Of a stretch of 11,627 bases of DNA, positions 11,482-11,627 are shown piece after piece. The position numbers and the translations under genes are program-made. The stretch spans positions 1-11,627 of the forward strand of contig RFPK01000038.1 of assembly GCA_009926195.1 (NCBI GenBank), written 5' to 3'. A model generated the notes under the pieces. That model saw only the letters and a list, made by a program, of their open reading frames with translations. It did no database searches and was not told where the DNA came from. Source of the stretch: Synechococcaceae bacterium WB4_1_0192 (lineage in GTDB: Bacteria; Cyanobacteriota; Cyanobacteriia; PCC-6307; Cyanobiaceae). The stretch's first letter is position 1. Every line of letters begins with the position of its first letter.

Positions 11482-11627
11482 GTCGGTAGCCAAGGCCGTA
11501 CACGGTTTCGATCAGATCGGGAGCGGCACCGGCCGCCGTGAGCTTGCTGCGCAGGTTGCGCATGTGGGCCTTGATCGTTTCCTCACCCACATCACGGCGG
11601 CCATCGGCGCTGGCATCGAGCAGCTGC
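11459..11627 (-). CDS. OmpR-type response regulator, C-terminal part (runs off the window)
   Basis: The last 55 residues of a minus-strand gene are visible, from about 11626 to the TGA at 11459-11461: QLLDASADGRRDVGEETIK, AHMRNLRSKLTAAG, then DLIETVYGLGYRLNP and ALAA. VGEETIKAHMRNLRSKL plus IETVYGLGYRL is the recognition helix and wing of the OmpR/PhoB winged-helix DNA-binding domain. The receiver domain would be to the right of the window, so the signal and partner kinase are unknown. It overlaps the DUF3685-like frame by 23 nt, convergently. Confidence 0.9.
   Translation of the reverse strand, partial: QLLDASADGRRDVGEETIKAHMRNLRSKLTAAGAAPDLIETVYGLGYRLNPALAA

Noticed and set aside
1..11627. 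CRISPR arrays, IS elements, integrases, toxin-antitoxin pairs
   Set aside because: None found: no spaced identical repeats, no transposase motifs, no attachment-site duplication of the tRNA 3' end that I could see.

Overview
The window looks like the chromosome of a high-GC picocyanobacterium (Cyanobium / Synechococcus type). This rests on the strong GC bias at third codon positions, several protein families known mainly from this lineage (a DUF3104 protein, a small Trp-rich TIGR02450-type domain, a CSP41-like epimerase, a DUF3685-like protein, a picocyanobacterial-type GH57 protein) and the usual rarity of Shine-Dalgarno sites. I see no insertion sequence, integrase, phage gene or CRISPR array. 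It is mostly ordinary housekeeping and conserved-hypothetical sequence with several broken or rearranged genes.

Layout. 1-151: a tRNA-Pro(GGG) with an extended -10 promoter and an intrinsic terminator. 235-333: a possible 32-residue membrane peptide. 353-1440: a GH57 glycoside hydrolase gene broken by an internal deletion and frame change near 1050. 1453-1770: a DUF3104 protein whose 3' end lies opposite a possible 26-residue membrane peptide on the minus strand. 1760-2161: a gamma-glutamylcyclotransferase-like protein. 2181-4358 (minus): a 725-residue fusion of a degenerate sigma-54-activator-type AAA+ domain to a membrane polyferredoxin; this is the most unusual gene here. 4460-5700: a glutathione S-transferase and a PdeM-like phosphoesterase, translationally coupled by a 4-nt overlap. 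5782-7245: a membrane-anchored protein that may be a degenerate phosphodiester-glycosidase relative. 7251-7718 (minus): a tandem-CBS protein. 7743-8243: a CDP-alcohol phosphatidyltransferase whose N-terminus looks damaged. 8288-9205 (minus): a CSP41-like SDR epimerase. 9339-10334: a Trp-rich domain reading in frame, with no stop, into hisA. 10350-10802: a Fur-family regulator lacking the usual structural zinc cysteines. 10999-11481: a probable truncated DUF3685 protein that overlaps tail-to-tail with the C-terminus of an OmpR-type response regulator running off the right edge.

Two patterns cross gene boundaries. First, three genes (GH57, PdeM, phosphatidyltransferase) end in short perfect or near-perfect tandem repeats (9, 13 and 11 nt units) that cover or touch the stop codon, and a 15-nt repeat lies before the DUF3685-like gene. 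Second, three genes look shortened at a sharp junction (GH57 middle, phosphatidyltransferase N-terminus, DUF3685 C-terminus). This could be local genome erosion or assembly or sequencing error, and it should be checked at read level before any biology is built on it.

The genes do not form a single pathway. The clearest transcription units are GST-pdeM and Trp-rich-hisA-fur.
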